A stretch of DNA of 64,000 bases, from NCBI RefSeq assembly GCF_023016155.1, contig NZ_JALKBG010000008.1:746501-810500 (forward strand), read 5' to 3'. Below the pieces are notes generated by a model. The model did not search any database. It was not told the DNA's origin and saw only the letters and a program-made list of their open reading frames with translations. The translations under genes and the position numbers were made by a program. Source of the stretch: Aliiroseovarius sp. F20344. GTDB taxonomy: Bacteria; Pseudomonadota; Alphaproteobacteria; Rhodobacterales; Rhodobacteraceae. Below are positions 28,442 to 37,828 of the stretch, one piece after another; the first letter of the stretch is position 1, and every line of letters starts with the position of its first letter.

Positions 28442-28499
28442 GGGCTTTGCCCCTCTGCGCTGCGCGCATTCACCCTAGGATATTTGCGACAAGAAAATG
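28441..28499 (+). repeat. Dispersed intergenic repeat copy A (hairpin plus GGATATTT-ACAAGAA core)
   Basis: A short hairpin GGGGC-TTT-GCCCC begins at the last base of dgt and is followed about 25 bases later by GGATATTTGCGACAAGAAAA. The same arrangement, inverted, occurs at 44401-44454. From memory this kind of element is common between genes in Roseobacter-group genomes. Confidence 0.5.
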
Positions 28500-28583
28500 C
28501 GAAGGTGCAGGATCAGCGCCCGCATCGCTTGACCTTTGGGGCGGGGGTGCTAGGAGTGCGCCTGAGAGAAAAGGACCAAACCC

Positions 28584-30305
28584 ATGAACCTGTTTGCCGA
28601 CATTCGCACGCTTGTGATCGACGCCCTGACCCAGATGGTCAGCGAAGGCGCTTTGCCCGAGGGGCTGAGCTTTGACAACGTGGCTGTCGAACCGCCCCGC
28701 GATGCGGCGCATGGGGATATGGCAACCAATGCCGCCATGGTGCTGGCGAAACCTGCCAAGATGAAGCCGCGTGACATTGCAGAGGTGCTGGCCGGCAAAC
28801 TGGCCGAGGATGCGCGTATTGATGTTGCCGAAGTGGCCGGGCCGGGCTTTTTGAACCTTCGTTTGTCCGCGTCTGTGTGGACGGGGCTGGTTGAAGCGGT
28901 TCTTGCGACAGATGGCTATGGCCGGTCGGCTGTGGGCGCTGGGCAGAAGGTAAATGTCGAATATGTCTCGGCGAACCCCACCGGTCCTTTGCATGTCGGG
29001 CACACGCGTGGCGCGGTGTTCGGTGATGCGCTGGCGAGCCTTTTGGATTTCGCCGGTCATGATGTGACACGCGAATACTATATCAACGATGGCGGCGCGC
29101 AGGTCGATGTGTTGGCGCGGTCGGTTTATCTGCGGTATCTGGAGGCGCACGGCCAAGAGGTTGCGTTCGAAGATGGCACCTATCCTGGCGACTATCTGGT
29201 TCCGGTTGGTCAGGCGCTGAAAGCCAAGGTGGGCGATGCCTATATTGGCAAGCCGGAATCCGAATGGCTGGTCGAAATCCGCGAGTTTGCGACAGAGGCG
29301 ATGATGGATCTGATCCGCGAGGATCTGGCGCAGCTGGGCGTGAAGATGGATGTCTTCTTCTCGGAAAAATCGCTTTATGGCACGGGCCGGATTGAAGGCG
29401 CGCTTGAGGCGCTGACCGACAAGGGCTTGATCTATGAAGGCGTGCTTGAGCCGCCCAAGGGAAAGAAGCCCGAAGATTGGGAGCCGCGCGAGCAGACCCT
29501 GTTCAAGTCGACCGAGCATGGCGATGACGTGGACCGCCCGGTGAAAAAATCGGACGGCAGCTGGACCTATTTTGCACCCGATATTGCCTATCACTTTGAC
29601 AAGGTTGAACGGGGCTTTGATGCCCTGATCGACGTGTTTGGCGCGGATCACGGTGGCTATGTCAAACGGATGAAAGCCGCGGTCTCGGCCCTGTCCGATG
29701 GCAGGGTACCTCTGGATATTAAGCTGACCCAACTGGTGAAGCTTTATAAGAATGGTGAGCCGTTCAAAATGTCGAAGCGTGCTGGCACCTTCGTCACCCT
29801 GCGCGATGTAGTTGATCAGGTGGGCGCGGATGTGACCCGTTTTGTGATGCTGACGCGCAAGAACGATGCGCCATTGGATTTCGATTTCGACAAAGTATTG
29901 GAGCAATCCAAGGACAATCCGGTGTTCTATGTGCAATACGCACACGCGCGGGTCCGGTCGGTCATGCGTAAGGCGGAAGAGCAGGGCGTGACCCTGACCA
30001 ACACCCCGCATTTGCAGGATGAAGCCGAACTGGCCGTTGCTAAGAAACTGGCCGAATGGCCGCGTTTGGTCGAGATCGCCGCGCGCACCCATGAGCCGCA
30101 TCGGATTGCGTTCTATCTTTATGAATTAGCCTCGGAATTCCACGCTCTGTGGAACCGTGGCAATGACAAGCCCGAGCTGCGTTTCCTTCAGGATGGCAAT
30201 AATGACTCAACGGCGGCGAAAATTGCCCTACCGCGTGCAGTGGCCGTTGTCATTTCGTCTGGATTGGGTATTTTGGGCGTAACTCCGGCTGAGGAAATGC
30301 GCTGA
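28584..30305 (+). CDS. argS: Arginyl-tRNA synthetase
   Basis: Charges tRNA-Arg. The 573-residue class I synthetase has [20 protein letters not shown] (HIGH motif as HVGH) and FKMSKRAGT (KMSK), plus the N-terminal Add1 domain and the C-terminal anticodon-binding DALR domain ([27 protein letters not shown]). AAGGA lies about 9 bases before the ATG. It is followed on the same strand by a SPOR gene, nagZ, scpA and scpB. Confidence 0.98.
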   Translation: MNLFADIRTLVIDALTQMVSEGALPEGLSFDNVAVEPPRDAAHGDMATNAAMVLAKPAKMKPRDIAEVLAGKLAEDARIDVAEVAGPGFLNLRLSASVWTGLVEAVLATDGYGRSAVGAGQKVNVEYVSANPTGPLHVGHTRGAVFGDALASLLDFAGHDVTREYYINDGGAQVDVLARSVYLRYLEAHGQEVAFEDGTYPGDYLVPVGQALKAKVGDAYIGKPESEWLVEIREFATEAMMDLIREDLAQLGVKMDVFFSEKSLYGTGRIEGALEALTDKGLIYEGVLEPPKGKKPEDWEPREQTLFKSTEHGDDVDRPVKKSDGSWTYFAPDIAYHFDKVERGFDALIDVFGADHGGYVKRMKAAVSALSDGRVPLDIKLTQLVKLYKNGEPFKMSKRAGTFVTLRDVVDQVGADVTRFVMLTRKNDAPLDFDFDKVLEQSKDNPVFYVQYAHARVRSVMRKAEEQGVTLTNTPHLQDEAELAVAKKLAEWPRLVEIAARTHEPHRIAFYLYELASEFHALWNRGNDKPELRFLQDGNNDSTAAKIALPRAVAVVISSGLGILGVTPAEEMR

Positions 30306-30405
30306 TAAAGGTGCCCCGGTCGGGTTCGAGTAGAGCAGTTTGACCGGTGCAGGGTGTGTAGAGAGCCATAAGGCCAAGCCCCTGAAATACCGGGTGTGAG
30401 GCAAA

Positions 30406-31578
30406 ATGGCAGAAATGAACTGGGGTCAAGGCACCCCACATCCGGCGTATCAAAACCATCCTGACTATGACCATGCGACCCGTCCTGTGGCCACTCCTGC
30501 TGTCGGGTCAGCCTATGTGCATCCGGCGCATGGTGGCCCGGCTCCACATGTGCCTCATGATCAGACCGATCAATATGGGTATGTCCAAGATCCTGCTTAT
30601 GCCGCGCCAGCTGGTCCCGCTTCTGCCAATGTCAGAGGGGGAATCCTAGTAAACTACGCGGGCGCTGCGGTCTCGCTGGCCCTGATCGTCGGGCTGGGCG
30701 TTTGGGGATACAAACTGGCCATGCGCGACGTGACGGGAATTCCGGTTGTGCGCGCCCTTGAAGGTCCAATGCGCGTTCAGCCTGTCAATCCCGGTGGCCA
30801 ATCGGCGGATCACCAAGGTCTTGCCGTGAATGCTGTTCAGGCTGAAGGCGAGGCCTCGGCCCCTGCTGACCGTTTGGTCTTGGCGCCTGAGCCTGCGTCT
30901 CTGTCCATCGAAGAAGACTTGGGCGCGGAAGTTGCCCGGTCTGATACAGATGTAACCGTTCCTGCGGCGGCCATTCAGGCCTATGTCGCCGCGCCCGGAG
31001 CAGATACTGATCCGGTCGCCGCTGCGTTGGCGATTGCGGAACAGGTTGCCGCAAATGCGCCCGTTTTGGGCGGAGACACCCCCGCACAACCGACCGAGGT
31101 CGTGGCCTCGCTTGCGGCCACACCAGTTCCTGCACCTTCGGTTGTTGAAGAAACTGTCGCCGCCGCTGTGCCCAGCGTGAAAATCATTCCTGCGTCGGTT
31201 CCCGGCGTCAGCAAATCTCTGCGTCCTGCGGTTCGGCCTTCGGATCTGAACACCAAGGTCGCAGCAGCACCTGCGCCCAGCACCGCCACAGCGGCCACAA
31301 AGGAAGTCGACCCTGCCACTTTGGCAGCTGGAACGCGGCTTGTTCAACTGGGTGCGTTTGACAGCGCCGAGGTTGCCCGCGAACAGTGGGACGCTCTGGC
31401 CAGCCGCTTCGAGGATTATATGGGTGGCAAGGCCCGCGTGATCGAGAAAGCCCAGACAGGCGGCAAGACCTTCTATCGCCTGCGCGCGATGGGATTTGCT
31501 GATCTGGCAGATGCACGCCGCTTCTGTTCGGTTCTTATGGCGTCTAAGGCCGCCTGTATTCCGGTTGCGACCAGATAG
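30406..31578 (+). CDS. SPOR-domain cell-division-type membrane protein
   Basis: A 390-residue bitopic membrane protein. A cytoplasmic His/Pro/Tyr-rich N-terminus (about 1-80) is followed by one membrane helix (about 85-105, GAAVSLALIVGLGVWGYKLA), a long Ala/Val/Pro-rich periplasmic linker, and a C-terminal SPOR domain (about 310-390, TRLVQLGAFDSAEVAREQWD; FYRLRAMGFADLADARRFC). SPOR domains bind denuded septal peptidoglycan. The neighbour nagZ acts on peptidoglycan fragments, starting three bases after this stop, which fits a role in wall growth. Confidence 0.9.
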   Translation: MAEMNWGQGTPHPAYQNHPDYDHATRPVATPAVGSAYVHPAHGGPAPHVPHDQTDQYGYVQDPAYAAPAGPASANVRGGILVNYAGAAVSLALIVGLGVWGYKLAMRDVTGIPVVRALEGPMRVQPVNPGGQSADHQGLAVNAVQAEGEASAPADRLVLAPEPASLSIEEDLGAEVARSDTDVTVPAAAIQAYVAAPGADTDPVAAALAIAEQVAANAPVLGGDTPAQPTEVVASLAATPVPAPSVVEETVAAAVPSVKIIPASVPGVSKSLRPAVRPSDLNTKVAAAPAPSTATAATKEVDPATLAAGTRLVQLGAFDSAEVAREQWDALASRFEDYMGGKARVIEKAQTGGKTFYRLRAMGFADLADARRFCSVLMASKAACIPVATR

Positions 31579-31580
31579 CC

Positions 31581-32612
31581 ATGTCCCGCCAAGGCGCATA
31601 TGTATTCGGCTGCGAGGGCACCTCCCTTTCCCGCGCCGAGCGTGACTTTTATGAACGCGTGCAGCCTTGGGGATTCATTCTGTTTGCCCGCAATGTTGAA
31701 GCGCCGGATCAGTTGCGCGCCTTAACCAGTGAACTTCGCGGCGCGGTTGGGCGTAATGTTCCCATATTTATTGATCAGGAAGGTGGTCGCGTTGCCCGGA
31801 TGGGCGCGCCCTATTGGCGTGAATGGCTGCCTGCTTTGGATCAGGTGAAGCTCAACCCCAAAGCTTCGGTCCGCAGTCTATACGTGCGTTATCGCCTGAT
31901 CGCGGATGAGCTTTTGTCTGTCGGCATCGACGGAAACTGTGCGCCTTTGGCGGATATCGCCTCGGCCGATACGCATCCAATTTTGCGCAATCGCTGCTAT
32001 GGCGAGGACGTTGTTAAAGTGGCGGAACGGGCTGCAAGCGTGGCCCAAGCCCTTCTGGATGGTGGCGTACTGCCCGTTGTCAAACATATCCCCGGCCACG
32101 GTCGGTCGACGCTTGATACTCATCTGGAACTTCCACGGGTAAAAACCAAAGCGAAAGAGCTGGGCTGGACAGACTTCATGGCGTTTGAACCGCTTGCAGG
32201 TCTCCCGCTGGGCATGTCGGCCCATATCATTTTTGAAGACATTGATCCCGACCATCCCGCGACGCAAAGCCCAGACATGATCGCTCTGATCCGGAATAAG
32301 ATTGGCTTTGGCGGTCTGTTGATGACCGATGACATAAACATGCAAGCGCTGTCTGGGGCGTTGTCCGTGCGCTCGCGCGCGGCCCTACGGGCCGGATGTG
32401 ACATCGTTTTGCACTGCAACGGGGTGCTTGAGCAGATGGAAGAGGTCGCAGATGCCTGCGAAGATCTGTCTGGGGATGCACTTTCACGGGCAGAAACTGC
32501 GCTTTCGTGGCGCAAACCACCCGTTCCCATTGACATTGACGCTTTGGACGCCGAATTTCAGAGCCTGATGACAGGTCAGGCAGTGAAACAGGCGGGTGAT
32601 GAGCGAAGCTGA
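31581..32612 (+). CDS. nagZ: Beta-N-acetylhexosaminidase NagZ
   Basis: Removes GlcNAc from anhydromuropeptides in cytoplasmic peptidoglycan recycling. The 343-residue glycoside hydrolase family 3 protein has IFIDQEGGRVARM, VKHIPGHGRSTLDTHLELPR (with the catalytic His-containing loop) and LLMTDDINMQALSG (nucleophile Asp). There is no signal peptide, as expected for a cytosolic enzyme. It is sandwiched between the SPOR gene and scpA, and overlaps scpA by 14 bases. Confidence 0.95.
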   Translation: MSRQGAYVFGCEGTSLSRAERDFYERVQPWGFILFARNVEAPDQLRALTSELRGAVGRNVPIFIDQEGGRVARMGAPYWREWLPALDQVKLNPKASVRSLYVRYRLIADELLSVGIDGNCAPLADIASADTHPILRNRCYGEDVVKVAERAASVAQALLDGGVLPVVKHIPGHGRSTLDTHLELPRVKTKAKELGWTDFMAFEPLAGLPLGMSAHIIFEDIDPDHPATQSPDMIALIRNKIGFGGLLMTDDINMQALSGALSVRSRAALRAGCDIVLHCNGVLEQMEEVADACEDLSGDALSRAETALSWRKPPVPIDIDALDAEFQSLMTGQAVKQAGDERS

Positions 32613-33393
32613 AGAGTTTCAAGAAGATGCGATGTCAGTGTCCGAGCGGATGGCCGCCGAGGCATTGATCGTTGACGTCGAGGGGTTCGAGGGCCCTCTT
32701 GACCTTCTGTTGACTCTGTCGCGCACACAGAAAGTGGATTTGCGCAAGATCTCGGTCTTGGAGTTGTCTGTACAGTATCTGGCCTTTGTGGAACGGGCGC
32801 GTCATTTGCGCATTGAACTTGCGGCGGACTATCTGGTGATGGCCGCGTGGCTGGCATTCCTGAAGTCCCGACTGCTTTTGCCGCCTGATCCGACCGAAGA
32901 AGGCCCGTCCGGCGAAGAGCTTGCAGCCCACCTTGCGTTCCAGCTTGAGCGCCTACAAGGCATGCGCGATGCCGCGGCCAAGCTGATGGCACGCGATCAG
33001 TTGGGGCGCGATTTCTTTGCTCGTGGTGTGCCCGAAGATGTGACGCGCGTACGCCGCGTGACCTATACCGCCACGCTTCTGGATCTGATGCAGGGCTACG
33101 CCCGGATCCGCACCAAAGATGAGTTTCGACCGTTCGTCATGGACCGTGACGCGGTGATGACGATGGAGCAGGCCCTGGACCGGATGCGTGGTCTGATCGG
33201 CTATGCAGGCGACTGGACCGATCTGACATCCTATCTGCCTGAAGGGTGGGAAGTTGAACCCGCCAAACGCCGCTCGGCCATGGCTGCGAACTTCGCGGCC
33301 ACGTTGGAAATGGCGAAACGTGGTGAACTAGAGCTTAGACAGGGCGAGACATTCTCGCCCATTCAAATCCGCAGGAAATCGAATGACGGATGA
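32599..33393 (+). CDS. scpA: Segregation and condensation protein A
   Basis: Kleisin subunit that bridges the SMC heads in chromosome condensation. The 264-residue protein has the conserved start FEGPLDLLLTLSRTQKVDL, ISVLELSVQYLAFVERAR and ADYLVMAAWLAFLKSRLLLP, and a C-terminal winged helix. The start is uncertain among ATG 32599, GTG 32596 and an internal Met at about residue 12. It overlaps nagZ by 14 bases and scpB by 11, so translation is coupled. Confidence 0.94.
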   Translation: MSEAEEFQEDAMSVSERMAAEALIVDVEGFEGPLDLLLTLSRTQKVDLRKISVLELSVQYLAFVERARHLRIELAADYLVMAAWLAFLKSRLLLPPDPTEEGPSGEELAAHLAFQLERLQGMRDAAAKLMARDQLGRDFFARGVPEDVTRVRRVTYTATLLDLMQGYARIRTKDEFRPFVMDRDAVMTMEQALDRMRGLIGYAGDWTDLTSYLPEGWEVEPAKRRSAMAANFAATLEMAKRGELELRQGETFSPIQIRRKSNDG

Positions 33394-34072
33394 TGTGATT
33401 GGTAACGCGCCCAGTGACGGGCAGGACGAGACGACCGAGCGTGAGGAGAGCCTGTTCGAGGCCCCGCCAATGGGCGAACAAGAACGTATGGTCGAAGCCA
33501 TCCTGTTTGCGTCGACCGAAGCGGTCAGCGTGAAAGAGCTGGAAGACCGGATGCCGCATGGTTGCGACGCCGCCGAGGCCCTAGTGCATCTGCGCAAACG
33601 CTATGAAGGTCGCGGTGTGACAGTTGTCAAAGTGGGTGACGCTTGGGCCATCCGTACCGCGCCTGACCTTGGTTATCTGATGCAGAAAGAAACGGTTGAG
33701 CAGCGCAAGCTGAGCCGTGCAGCCATCGAGACATTGGCAATTATCGCCTATCATCAACCGGTTACGCGGGCTGAAATCGAAGAAATCCGCGGCGTATCCG
33801 TTAGCCGCGGCACAATTGATCAGCTGATCGAGATGGAGTGGATCCGCTTTGGCCGCCGCCGTATGACACCGGGCCGTCCCGTGACGTTTGTGGTAACTCC
33901 GGGCTTCCTTGATCACTTCGGGTTGGAAAGCGCACGCGACCTGCCGGGGCTGAAAGAACTGCGCTCGGCCGGGCTTTTGGAAAGCCGTCCGCCCCCAGGT
34001 GCCATGCCTGGCCCCGTCAGCGACGAGGAAGAGGAAAGCGCAGAAGGTCAGTCCGAACTGTTCGAGGACTAA
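33383..34072 (+). CDS. scpB: Segregation and condensation protein B
   Basis: Winged-helix partner that binds the ScpA kleisin as a dimer. The 229-residue protein contains MVEAILFASTEAVSVKELED, LSRAAIETLAIIAYHQPVTR and IEEIRGVSVSRGTIDQLIEM, all typical. The C-terminus is acidic and Pro-rich (PPPGAMPGPVSDEEEESAEG). It overlaps scpA by 11 bases. In many relatives, as I recall, tatABC follow; here a formate/nitrite-type channel gene follows after 71 bases instead. Confidence 0.95.
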   Translation: MTDDVIGNAPSDGQDETTEREESLFEAPPMGEQERMVEAILFASTEAVSVKELEDRMPHGCDAAEALVHLRKRYEGRGVTVVKVGDAWAIRTAPDLGYLMQKETVEQRKLSRAAIETLAIIAYHQPVTRAEIEEIRGVSVSRGTIDQLIEMEWIRFGRRRMTPGRPVTFVVTPGFLDHFGLESARDLPGLKELRSAGLLESRPPPGAMPGPVSDEEEESAEGQSELFED

Positions 34073-34143
34073 GCCTGTTGCCTTTGACCCGACCGAGGTA
34101 CTTAAATTAGACGGGTCTGATCTGATCGGCTAACGTCTTTTGT

Positions 34144-34923
34144 ATGAGTGATTCAGATTCCCACGATGCCTATCGCCCGCCTGTAATCGCTGCCTTGATC
34201 GAAACTGCGGGCGTGGCCAAGGCGGCCCTTCCTGCAACGCAAATGCTGGTTCTGGCTATTTTGGCCGGGGCTTTCATCGGGTTCGGCGCCGCCGCCTACA
34301 CAACCGTCATGACCGGTGTCGACATGGGCTATGGTCCGTCGCGCCTTGTGGGTGGAGTTGTGTTTTCTTTGGGGCTGATCCTTGTGATTGTCGGCGGGGC
34401 GGAGCTCTTTACAGGAAACGCGCTGATGGTGATGGCTGCGGTGGATCGGAAGATCACGCCGGCGCAGCTGTTTCGAAACTGGGGTATTGTCTATCTGGGC
34501 AATCTGATCGGCGCCGTGGGGCTGGGGATCGCTTTCGGGCTGTCCGGGCTTCTGGATGGGGCCGTTGGGGCAACAGCTGTCAAACTGGCCGAGGCAAAGG
34601 CAAACCTGCCCATTATGGAAGCTCTGGTCCGGGGCGCGTTATGTAATGCGCTTGTCTGTCTTGCCGTTTGGCTGACATTCGCCGCGCGCAGCGTCACCGG
34701 AAAGATCCTTGCTATTCTCTGGCCGATCTCGGGATTTGTGCTGTTGGGATTGGAACACTCGGTGGCCAATATGTTCTTCTTCCCGCAGGGGTGGGCGGCA
34801 GGCGTCAATGTGACCGCAGGCGCAGCGCTTTCAAATCTGTTCTACGTGACGATCGGCAACATCATCGGTGGCGCGCTGGGTGTGGCACTGGCCTATCGAC
34901 TTGCCTATTTGGGACCACGCTAA
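34144..34923 (+). CDS. Formate/nitrite transporter family channel
   Basis: A 259-residue inner-membrane protein of the FNT family (FocA/NirC/HSC), which forms pentameric channels for formate, nitrite or hydrosulfide. Six hydrophobic helices are visible. The family loops are GGAELFTGNALMV, RGALCNALVCLAVWL and LGLEHSVANMFFFPQG; the last contains the central pore His. No formate, nitrite or sulfide enzyme gene lies nearby, so the anion cannot be named. The stop is followed after 18 bases by the end of the converging dCTP deaminase gene. Confidence 0.92.
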   Translation: MSDSDSHDAYRPPVIAALIETAGVAKAALPATQMLVLAILAGAFIGFGAAAYTTVMTGVDMGYGPSRLVGGVVFSLGLILVIVGGAELFTGNALMVMAAVDRKITPAQLFRNWGIVYLGNLIGAVGLGIAFGLSGLLDGAVGATAVKLAEAKANLPIMEALVRGALCNALVCLAVWLTFAARSVTGKILAILWPISGFVLLGLEHSVANMFFFPQGWAAGVNVTAGAALSNLFYVTIGNIIGGALGVALAYRLAYLGPR

Positions 34924-34941
34924 ACTGGCGACTGATGTGCT

Positions 34942-36015
34942 TTAGCGGAAGTGCTTGGACAGCTTCAGACCTTGGCCCTGATAGTTCGATTTGATGTCGA
35001 CACCGTAGAGTGCTTCGGGCACTTCGCTCATATTCTCATAGACCAAACGTCCCACAACCTGACCATGCTCAAGCACAAATGGGGCTTCGTGACAGCGCAC
35101 TTCCAAAACGCCGCGCGAGCCAGAACCCCCAGCCGCATCATAGCCAAAGCCGGGGTCAAAGAAGCCTGCATAATGCACGCGAAACTCGCCCACCATGGCA
35201 AGGTACGGGGCCATTTCGGCGGCGCAATCGGGCGGGATGGCGATGGCTTCGCGGCTCACAAGGATATAAAACGCGCCGGGATCAAGGATGATGCGGCCTT
35301 CGTTTGTCCGGACCTCTTCCCAGTATTCGGACGGATCGTAATGGGCGAGCTTCGACAGATCCACGACACCCGTGTGACGTTTAGCACGGTAGCCCACCAG
35401 ATCGCCCTCGGCAGGCTTCAGATCCACCGAAAACCCCAACCCGTCCGAGATCACAGGATCGCCCGAGACGATCGGGCTGCGCTCATGCACGGCGCGCAGC
35501 TCGGCATCAGACAGGATGGTCTTTCCTTGCCGGAAAATGATTTGGTTCAGAAGTTGACCGGGCTGCGCCACCACAGAAAAGCTCTGCGGGCACAACTCGG
35601 CATAGAGCGGGCCGTCATATCCTTCGGGAACGCGGTCAAATTCGATCCCCTGATCGGTAATCACGCGGGTCATCAGGTCGACACGGCCAATCGAGCTTTT
35701 GGCGCTGGCAGCGGCGGTCATGCCTTGGGGCAGGTTTAGGCGCTCCATAAGCGGAATCACATAAACGCAGCCCTTCTCCAGAACTGCGCCCCCGGTCAAT
35801 GACAGCTCGTGCATTGTCAGTTCGGACAGGCGATCCGCCACAGTGGCGCCTTTGCCAGGAAGGAACGAGGCGCGTACGCGATAAGCCTTTTCACCTAGAC
35901 GCAGATCCAGCGAGGCAGGCTGAATCTGATCATTGAGAATCGGAGAGGACGCGGAAATTCCACCTTCTGTGATCATCTGTTTGATCTGATGATCCGCCAA
36001 GACACCGGATTTCAT
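34942..36015 (-). CDS. dcd: 2'-Deoxycytidine 5'-triphosphate deaminase, long form
   Basis: Deaminates dCTP to dUTP for thymidylate synthesis. At 357 residues it is nearly twice the E. coli enzyme and appears to hold two tandem Dcd/dUTPase-fold halves: LNDQIQPASLDLRLGEKAYR to SAKSSIGRVDLMTRV and PEGYDGPLYAEL in the first (the Ser/Arg and Glu active-site region), and FYILVSREAIAIPPDCAAEM to GVLEVRCHEAPFVLEHGQVV in the second. The second half lacks the Ser-Ser-x-x-Arg motif and is probably structural. It converges with the FNT channel gene. Confidence 0.85.
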   Translation of the reverse strand: MKSGVLADHQIKQMITEGGISASSPILNDQIQPASLDLRLGEKAYRVRASFLPGKGATVADRLSELTMHELSLTGGAVLEKGCVYVIPLMERLNLPQGMTAAASAKSSIGRVDLMTRVITDQGIEFDRVPEGYDGPLYAELCPQSFSVVAQPGQLLNQIIFRQGKTILSDAELRAVHERSPIVSGDPVISDGLGFSVDLKPAEGDLVGYRAKRHTGVVDLSKLAHYDPSEYWEEVRTNEGRIILDPGAFYILVSREAIAIPPDCAAEMAPYLAMVGEFRVHYAGFFDPGFGYDAAGGSGSRGVLEVRCHEAPFVLEHGQVVGRLVYENMSEVPEALYGVDIKSNYQGQGLKLSKHFR

Positions 36016-36061
36016 GGCGTTCCTCCTTCGCCGCAGGCCGAAAATGGACCTGTTAGATACA

Positions 36062-36090
36062 AAAACACCCGCCCGAAAGCCGGGCGGGCG
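36062..36090 (-). terminator. Terminator downstream of tRNA-Pro
   Basis: The stem CCCGCCCG/CGGGCGGG with loop AAAGC (plus-strand reading) is followed leftward by TGTTTTTG. It lies 11 bases past the CCA end of the tRNA. Confidence 0.8.
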
Positions 36091-36100
36091 GTTTTTGAAT

Positions 36101-36177
36101 TGGTCGGGCTAGCAGGACTCGAACCTGCGACCTTCCGTCCCCCAGACGGACGCGCTACCAGGCTGCGCCATAGCCCG
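36101..36177 (-). tRNA. tRNA-Pro (anticodon GGG)
   Basis: A 77-base cloverleaf. The acceptor stem is CGGGCTA/TAGCCCG, discriminator A, and CCA is encoded. The anticodon stem TCCGT/ACGGA has loop CTGGGGG with anticodon GGG (36141-36143), and the T-loop is TTCGAGT. It reads the CCC and CCU proline codons. It lies between dcd and the merR/ihfA block. Confidence 0.97.
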
Positions 36178-36289
36178 ACTGAGGCTCTTACATAGTGATT
36201 TTCACGGGCAGGGCAAGCGAGAAAAGCCGCGAAATCGTGCATTCTTTCCGATGAAATATCCAAGTATCTGAATCGGATCGGCGCAGGCG

Positions 36290-37237
36290 TCATTCAGCCC
36301 GCCCATCATCTGATGGGGCAGGGGGCATTCGCTGGGCCAGTTCTTTCAAACGTGCAAGCATTCCGTAGGCTGCACCATCCGGCAAGGCACCGCCAGAAGA
36401 CTTAAGCGCGCGCAACTGGGACGCAACGGATGCGCTGGCTGCTGCGGCATGCGCATCATCGGGGGTATCGGATGGGACATGCGAGACATCGATGGCTGCG
36501 GGGATTGCTGCAGCGGGTTCAGGCGAAGAACTCTCGGCTTCAGTGTCGGCAGAGGTGTCCACCTGTGCGTCATCGGCAGCTTCATCCGGCGTGGCCACGA
36601 CGGGTTCGGAAACCGGGTCGCTCACTTCAGGCGTTTCTTCGCTGCGCCCAGAGAACAGATCGTTAGCCATGCCTGGCTCGTGCGTACTGGCGGAAGACGT
36701 GGACTGCTCCTCAACCTCTTCAGGCGCGTCGGTCAACGTGGGTGGGACGTCCTCATCAAGCGCGGCAGCTGCGGGTTCAGGTTCGGCCTCGGAAGGCGTG
36801 GTATCTTTGCTAACCTCTTGAGTAGGAAGCGAAGTTTCCGCCACTTCTGGCTCCGCTTCGGGTGCAGCTGGCCGTTCTTCAACAACCGCTTCAGCTTTCG
36901 CCGCCGCAGGTGTCATGGACACCACGTTTGACCCATCCGGATCACGCAATTCATCACTGTCCAAGGGGGTCGACATGGCAGCGACATGTTTGACGCCGTT
37001 TTCACGCAGAAGTTTCTGAACGCCGCGAATGGTCATGCCATCCTCGTGCAGAAGCTTTCGAATGCCACCCAGAAGCTCCATATCAGCAGGGCGATAATAC
37101 CGTCGGCCACCGGCGCGTTTGACGGGCTTCACTTGCGTGAAACGACTTTCCCAGAACCGCAAAACATGTGTGGGCACGCCCAGCCAATCGGCCACCTCGC
37201 TAATGGTGCGAAAGGCGTCAGGTGACTTTTTGTCCAT
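36290..37237 (-). CDS. MerR-family regulator with long acidic tail
   Basis: A 315-residue protein. The N-terminal 80 residues are a MerR winged helix-turn-helix ([49 protein letters not shown]). The rest is about 190 residues of Glu/Pro/Ala/Ser/Asp low complexity, then a short conserved end ([20 protein letters not shown]). No effector-binding domain or metal Cys set is visible. It lies 62 bases downstream of ihfA on the same strand, an arrangement common in alphaproteobacteria. Its target is unknown; the acidic tail could contact other proteins. Confidence 0.88.
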   Translation of the reverse strand: MDKKSPDAFRTISEVADWLGVPTHVLRFWESRFTQVKPVKRAGGRRYYRPADMELLGGIRKLLHEDGMTIRGVQKLLRENGVKHVAAMSTPLDSDELRDPDGSNVVSMTPAAAKAEAVVEERPAAPEAEPEVAETSLPTQEVSKDTTPSEAEPEPAAAALDEDVPPTLTDAPEEVEEQSTSSASTHEPGMANDLFSGRSEETPEVSDPVSEPVVATPDEAADDAQVDTSADTEAESSSPEPAAAIPAAIDVSHVPSDTPDDAHAAAASASVASQLRALKSSGGALPDGAAYGMLARLKELAQRMPPAPSDDGRAE

Positions 37238-37299
37238 GTCTCTGCCCGTTCTTTTTTTTGCTCTGCCAGTGTCGGTTTTGCGATCACACGCGGACTAGA

Positions 37300-37602
37300 T
37301 CAGCGCTTGTTCCCTGCGGCGACCCGATCTTTCATCAGATGTGAAGGACGGAAGGTCAGAACGCGCCGTGGCAGGATCGGCACTTCTTCTCCGGTCTTCG
37401 GGTTGCGGCCTACACGTGCCGCTTTGTCACGAACCGAAAAGGTACCGAATGAAGAAATCTTCACACTCTGGCCACTGACCAGCGCGTCCGAGATGTGGTT
37501 CAAGACGTTTTCTACAAGTTGCGCGCTTTCGTTGCGCGACAGGCCAACCTCACGAAACACGGACTCGCTCAAGTCCATACGTGTCAAAGTCTTTTCACTC
37601 AT
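37300..37602 (-). CDS. ihfA: Integration host factor subunit alpha
   Basis: DNA-bending nucleoid protein forming a heterodimer with IhfB. The 100-residue HU/IHF protein starts [40 protein letters not shown] is the DNA-clasping arm, and the tip Pro is present. GGGGGA lies about 5 bases before ATG 37602; an ATG 36 bases earlier is disfavoured. The 226-base gap upstream contains a TTGACT (37705-37710, leftward) that could be a -35 element, but no convincing -10 was found. Confidence 0.95.
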   Translation of the reverse strand: MSEKTLTRMDLSESVFREVGLSRNESAQLVENVLNHISDALVSGQSVKISSFGTFSVRDKAARVGRNPKTGEEVPILPRRVLTFRPSHLMKDRVAAGNKR

Positions 37603-37828
37603 ATTGTCCCCCTGAATGTATTTCTTTTTTTTGCCCATTTATTGGCGATTGGACGCCGGGCGCGTTTAGATACTGCTGTGAAGCATGTAAGCTTTGAATT
37701 TCCGAGTCAATATCAATGACTTGCGAAAGCAGAAGCTTGCCGGGGCAAATTGAGGTGAAACCGCTGGAATGCAAAGAATTGCAACGATCCGTTCGGTAAT
37801 GAGGGTGACGTTCGGGTAAAACGCTGGA

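Noticed and set aside
28470-30101. 543-codon open frame antisense to argS
   Set aside because: It mirrors argS codon bias, resembles no protein family and has no start signals.
30305-30406. tRNA-like or terminator structure after argS (CCGGTC with GACCGG)
   Set aside because: The loop is 20 bases long, with no T run and no cloverleaf.
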